Assembly: GCF_030413595.1 (NCBI RefSeq)
Contig: NZ_CP129238.1
Coordinates: 1,922,001 to 1,986,000, forward strand
From: Planococcus liqunii
Lineage (GTDB): Bacteria > Bacillota > Bacilli > Bacillales_A > Planococcaceae
DNA: 64,000 bases
Direction of reading: 5' to 3'
This document shows positions 60,657 to 64,000 of this stretch, one piece after another. Position numbers and translations under genes: made by a program. The notes beneath the pieces are model-generated. The model ran no database searches, was not told the origin of the DNA, and was given only the letters and a program-made list of their open reading frames with translations. The stretch's first letter is position 1; each line of letters begins with the position of its first letter.

Positions 60657-60692
60657 AAAGCCAAAGGAGCTCAATTGCTCCTTTGGCTTTTG
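60657..60692. terminator. Second copy of the ptsHI terminator, at the end of the ECF operon
   Basis: AAAGCCAAAGGAGC-TCAATT-GCTCCTTTGGCTTT has the same stem as the hairpin at 60351 and a different loop. It abuts the stop of the ECF ATPase gene on the minus strand and would end that operon. Confidence 0.9.
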
Positions 60693-61511
60693 TTATGTGG
60701 CTGTTTGTTTTAAAATGGCAGCCACCAATTGCTGTCTGGAAAGAATGCCAGGCGGAAAATGGAACATACTGGCCATTTGCGCAACAGCCGGCGGTTTCAG
60801 CATGCTGGTTTCCAGCACTTCTTTATTATAAAAAATAGCCTCCGCCTTACCGTCTGCAATTAACTTGCGGTTCGCCATCACCACAATCCGGGAGAAATAG
60901 TCGGTGACAAATTCCATGTCGTGAGTGATGGTAATGACCGTCTTGCCCTTGTGTTCCAACACATCGAGCAGGTGGCCGAGGGTCAGCAACCCGACTTTGT
61001 CCTGGCCGGCTGTCGGCTCATCCAAAATGATAATGTCGGAATCCATGGCAAGCACCGATGCAATCGTGACAAATTTGCGTTCGGAGTAAGGCAGGTTGTA
61101 CGGATTTTCTTCCGCAAAACCGCTGATGCCGCATAAATCCATTGCCCACCGGGTCAATTCATCAACCCGTTCGCTATCAAATTTCATGTTTTTCGGGCCG
61201 AACCGGACTTCTGACTCCACATCGTTATGAAAAATCTGGTCATCTGGATTTTGGAAAACGTATCCGGCTTTTCGAGAGACCTGGGCAGTTGTATATTTCG
61301 TGGTATCCCAATCCCCGACTTGCACCGTTCCGCTTGCCGGTTTTAATAGCCCATTCATTAATTTGACGGCCGTCGTCTTGCCGGCGCCGTTTTGTCCGAC
61401 GATGGCCACCCGTTCTCCTGCCTTAACCGTCAGTGTAAAATCCTCGAGCGCTTTCGTGCCGTCCGGATAAGAAAAACTGACATTCTGCAGAATCAGATCA
61501 GTCACGGGCAC
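60693..61511 (-). CDS. ECF transporter ATPase with degenerate signature motif
   Basis: The 272-residue product has Walker A VGQNGAGKTT, the Q-loop VFQNPDDQIF, Walker B IIILDEPTAGQD and switch His in TITHDMEFV, all typical of energy-coupling factor ATPases. Where LSGGQ is expected it has YNLPYSERKFVTIASVLAMD, so the signature Gly-Gly-Gln is lost. In the paired dimer the partner's Walker A site would then face this poor signature, leaving one degenerate ATP site. Its start overlaps the end of the other ATPase gene by 14 bases. Confidence 0.92.
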   Translation of the reverse strand: MPVTDLILQNVSFSYPDGTKALEDFTLTVKAGERVAIVGQNGAGKTTAVKLMNGLLKPASGTVQVGDWDTTKYTTAQVSRKAGYVFQNPDDQIFHNDVESEVRFGPKNMKFDSERVDELTRWAMDLCGISGFAEENPYNLPYSERKFVTIASVLAMDSDIIILDEPTAGQDKVGLLTLGHLLDVLEHKGKTVITITHDMEFVTDYFSRIVVMANRKLIADGKAEAIFYNKEVLETSMLKPPAVAQMASMFHFPPGILSRQQLVAAILKQTAT

Positions 61512-62361
61512 CCACTCCTTTCAAATTCAGCGCTTGAGCCAATTCACTGTCTTTTACCGGCAGAAACGCAAGCGGCATGCCGGATTTTTGCAGCTGCAGC
61601 GCCACTTCGGTCACATGCGGATACTGAATGTTGTAGCGTTCATATTCCGGATTTCCGAATACCTCCTTCACCGGCCCTTGCATGACGAGTTTCCCTTCGC
61701 TCATTACCAGCAGGTCGTCTGCATACTCTGCGATCAAATCCATTTTGTGTTCAACCAGTACAATCGTCTTGCCGCGCTCTTTCATCAAGCGGATAATATC
61801 GAATATCTGCTCAGTGCCGACGGGGTCCAGCTGCGAAGTCGGCTCATCAATGACCAGGATATCCGGGTCCATGACGATAATGGAAGCAAGCGCGACTCGT
61901 TGCCGTTGCCCGCCGGACAATTCAAACGGATTTTTCTCACGGAGATGGGCAATGTTCACGAGTTTCAGGATTTCCTCTACCCGCAGCCGGATTTCGTCAA
62001 CCGGCACGCCGAGATTCTCTAAGCCGTAGGCCACTTCTTCAAACACATTGTCTTTGACGCCGGACACTTGGATAAACGGATTTTGGAACACATACCCAAC
62101 CTGCTCCGCCATTTGGCCAAGCTGCGTATCCTGCGTATCTTTTCCGCCCACCCGTACAGTCCCTTCCAGGTCTCCTTTGTAGAAATGGGGAATAAACCCG
62201 CGGATGGCATTGCATAGCGTTGTTTTCCCGGAAGCGTTGTTGCCGATAATGGCGGTGAATTTCCCTTTTTCAATGGTGAACGAAACATCCTTCAGGACAT
62301 AATCATCGCTGACCGGATAGCGGTACGAAACGTTTTGCAACTCGATTACGATGTCTGCCAT
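61498..62361 (-). CDS. ECF transporter ATPase
   Basis: The 287-residue product has Walker A GNNASGKTT, Q-loop VFQNPFIQVSG, an intact signature ELSGGQRQRVALASI, Walker B ILVIDEPTSQLD and switch His in VLVEHKMD. ATG at 62361 follows GGAGGGTAGTCTT, inside the end of the T-component gene (16 bases overlap). It pairs with the second ATPase below the T component. Confidence 0.94.
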   Translation of the reverse strand: MADIVIELQNVSYRYPVSDDYVLKDVSFTIEKGKFTAIIGNNASGKTTLCNAIRGFIPHFYKGDLEGTVRVGGKDTQDTQLGQMAEQVGYVFQNPFIQVSGVKDNVFEEVAYGLENLGVPVDEIRLRVEEILKLVNIAHLREKNPFELSGGQRQRVALASIIVMDPDILVIDEPTSQLDPVGTEQIFDIIRLMKERGKTIVLVEHKMDLIAEYADDLLVMSEGKLVMQGPVKEVFGNPEYERYNIQYPHVTEVALQLQKSGMPLAFLPVKDSELAQALNLKGVGARD

Positions 62362-63101
62362 AAGACTACCCTCCAAACAAGCAAGCCCAGTATGATTAAA
62401 ATAAATAAAATCGGCAATATCCGGTCGGCGCGGCTTTTGGCCAATTTGTGCAGACTGGTTTTCTTCACCGGCGCTGAAAATGCGCGCGATTCGAGCGTCA
62501 GTGCGCGTTCTTCCGTTCCGGCAATGGAAGACAAAATAAGCGGAGTGAGTGTCGGAATAAATGCTTTCGCCCGCACAAAGAGCGACCCTTCCGTTTCAAC
62601 CCCTCTTGTTTTCTGTGCTTCCATGATGGTATTGGCTTGCCTGCGCATTTCCGGAATGATTTGAAGGGTCGACAATACGACATACGCCCCCATTGGCGGC
62701 ATCCCTTTGTCTTCGAGCGACTTCACGAAATCGCGCACTTCCGTCATCCGGAAAAACAGCACAAATGCAGAACCAATCGCCAAGATGCGGGAAGTCAAGA
62801 TGAGTCCGTAATAAACGCCTTCTTGTTTGATTTCAAAAATCCACCATCGCCACAACACTTGCTCGCCCGGGAAGAAAAAGATCTGCATCAGAAAGACAAT
62901 CACGAGAACGCTGACCAATGCTTTCACAACAATGCCCATGAATTCCTTGAAAACACCGGCCAACAACGAGATGGCCACTAATCCCAGAAATACGGAAAAG
63001 GCAAACCAATAGCCAGGAACAATCAGGACAACCGCCAAAATAAACAGCGAAAAATAAAATTTGGTCATCGGGTGAAGCTGAAGCAATGCATTCGGTTTCA
63101 T
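62346..63101 (-). CDS. ECF transporter T component (EcfT)
   Basis: The 251-residue product has about five membrane helices and the coupling motifs of EcfT proteins: the region MPPMGAYVVLSTLQIIPEMRRQ followed by IMEAQKTRGVETEG (the A-R-G type motif that touches the ATPases), and SIAGTEERALTLESRAFSA (the second coupling motif). Sequences are given in pieces. It transmits ATP-driven motion to the S component. It overlaps the next gene. Confidence 0.92.
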   Translation of the reverse strand: MKPNALLQLHPMTKFYFSLFILAVVLIVPGYWFAFSVFLGLVAISLLAGVFKEFMGIVVKALVSVLVIVFLMQIFFFPGEQVLWRWWIFEIKQEGVYYGLILTSRILAIGSAFVLFFRMTEVRDFVKSLEDKGMPPMGAYVVLSTLQIIPEMRRQANTIMEAQKTRGVETEGSLFVRAKAFIPTLTPLILSSIAGTEERALTLESRAFSAPVKKTSLHKLAKSRADRILPILFILIILGLLVWRVVLWQTS

Positions 63102-63156
63102 GGCTCTTGCCCCTCCCTTTCTTCAGGAAAAATCGATAGATGTTGAACGCATCGAA

Positions 63157-63759
63157 TCACGAGCGGTTTCGGCGTTTCATATACAAATGGCCGTATTTCA
63201 GTTTTGACAAATAGCGGTCAGACATGCCTTTGACAATGAAAAAGACGATCAGCACAGAAACCACTTTATCGGCTATTTCAACGATGAAGCTCGATGAAAA
63301 TACCGCCGTCCACAGTTGTTGCCCAGATGCCAGGAAAGTAGCCGTGATCAACGAAGAGGTATTCCCTGTAGCGCCGCCAAATACCAAAACAGTAATCGGT
63401 GCGGAAACGACGACCGCTATCAAAGTGATGACGATGCCCGAGATGATGGTTTTGGGCACGTTTTTAAAAAATCCGAATTTGGAAAGAAGGCCAGCGCCAA
63501 CACCAATTGCCATCGAGGTTAAGGCATACGGCAAATATACCGGATTGAAAATGGCGTTGATTAAATTGGTGATAAGTCCAGCTAATAAAGCCACCCATGG
63601 CCCTGCAATGACGCCTACTAAAATCGTGCCGATCGTATCCAGAAAAATCGGCAGCCGCAGCACATTCGTCAATTGAAAACCGACGATATTGATGGCGACC
63701 CCGATTGGAATCAAGAGCATTGCCATTAAACTGAAGTCGTCCTTAAAACTGCGTTTCAT
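63157..63759 (-). CDS. ECF transporter S component, probably for nucleosides
   Basis: The 200-residue product has six predicted helices, with RLPIFLDTIGTILVGVIAGP and AGLITNLINAIFNPVYLPYA, typical of S components that hold the substrate. The start overlaps the stop of a nucleoside hydrolase gene (ATGA), and the T component and two ATPases follow, so this is a dedicated (group I) ECF system. The substrate is inferred from the hydrolase to be a nucleoside. Its end is basic (MKRRNRS). Confidence 0.85.
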   Translation of the reverse strand: MKRSFKDDFSLMAMLLIPIGVAINIVGFQLTNVLRLPIFLDTIGTILVGVIAGPWVALLAGLITNLINAIFNPVYLPYALTSMAIGVGAGLLSKFGFFKNVPKTIISGIVITLIAVVVSAPITVLVFGGATGNTSSLITATFLASGQQLWTAVFSSSFIVEIADKVVSVLIVFFIVKGMSDRYLSKLKYGHLYMKRRNRS

Positions 63760-64000
63760 GATTTTTTCCCCCTCTCCGAATGAGTCATTGCAATCATGCC
63801 CATCTTTTCTACGGCGTCAAAAAACTGGGCAACGAATTTTTCGCGGTCAACCGTATGCAGAACTTTCGCGTTCGCTGCTTTCCCGGAGCGCTGTGCATAA
63901 TCGACTATCGTCGTCCCGGCAGTCAAACGCCCTTGCGTCTCGATTTGAACGCAGCAATCGTCTCCTTCGAATAATTCCGGCGTCACGACATAAGAGACCG
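63756..64000 (-). CDS. Nucleoside hydrolase (IUNH family), C-terminal part
   Basis: The frame is open to the window edge, so only the last 80 or so residues are seen: SYVVTPELFEGDDCCVQIET, then GRLTAGTTIVDYAQRSGKAA and REKFVAQFFDAVEKM. The GxLTxGxTVVD and following end are those of inosine-uridine preferring nucleoside hydrolases, whose Asp-rich N-terminal metal site must lie beyond the edge. The enzyme splits nucleosides into base and ribose. It is the first visible gene of the ECF operon. Confidence 0.82.
   Translation of the reverse strand, partial: VSYVVTPELFEGDDCCVQIETQGRLTAGTTIVDYAQRSGKAANAKVLHTVDREKFVAQFFDAVEKMGMIAMTHSERGKKS

Noticed and set aside
1-64000. CRISPR arrays, tRNA or rRNA genes, prophage or complete insertion sequences
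   Set aside because: No regularly spaced repeats, cloverleaf sequences, rRNA-like blocks, phage structural genes or transposase frames were found on either strand.

Overview
The window looks like the chromosome of a low-to-moderate GC Gram-positive rod or coccus of the Bacillales, most likely a Planococcaceae member (Planococcus/Planomicrobium-like). This is inference from content: AGGAGG-type ribosome binding sites with frequent GTG/TTG starts, a KimA potassium importer, an HPr with the regulatory Ser46, an AI-2E family exporter, a MarR-GNAT fusion, and ECF and OmpR-type systems. No rRNA, tRNA, CRISPR array, prophage or complete insertion sequence was seen.

Layout. 1-2 kb is a graveyard: a headless FtsX-type permease and a toxin-antitoxin pair full of stop codons. 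2-9 kb holds an ATP-grasp enzyme, a kimA-usp potassium/stress pair, mntH, and a strange orphan: the 5' half of a c-di-AMP (ydaO-type) riboswitch fused to a copy of the 3' end of the ATP-grasp gene. 9-12.6 kb is an AT-rich island of small ORFans headed by a SUKH (SMI1/KNR4) immunity-type gene. 12.8-24 kb has metabolic and housekeeping genes, including a 1393-residue TPR protein with an embedded C39-type papain-like domain. 24-28 kb is an ABC-2 exporter divergent from an OmpR/HK two-component pair. 28-31.5 kb is an AT-rich run of small genes (hydrophobic peptide, DUF5694-like, GNAT, TPR, P-loop kinase). 32-38 kb has a frameshifted acyl-CoA ligase, an oxidoreductase, a lipoprotein, an AraC regulator and a VOC protein. 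38-40 kb contains a possible MITE, the fossil C-terminus of a type I restriction HsdR subunit, and a secreted/membrane two-gene cassette. 40-52 kb has GNATs (two broken), a MarR-GNAT fusion, UbiB kinase, metallo-hydrolase, a type I toxin with a convergent antisense RNA, Yip1, SDR and small genes. 52-54 kb is a PAS-GGDEF-EAL protein.

The last 10 kb is the best organised: fruR-fruK-fruA (minus) diverges from ptsH-ptsI (plus) across about 180 bases carrying four copies of a candidate FruR operator, so fructose uptake and the general PTS proteins could be co-regulated. Then comes an ECF-type transporter operon (S, T, two ATPases) translationally coupled to a nucleoside hydrolase that runs off the window edge, suggesting nucleoside uptake and cleavage; one of its ATPases has lost the LSGGQ signature.

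Four otherwise healthy genes carry single small indels, two of them as one-base losses in short C or G runs. These may be assembly errors and should be separated from the truly decayed fossils, which carry several lesions each.
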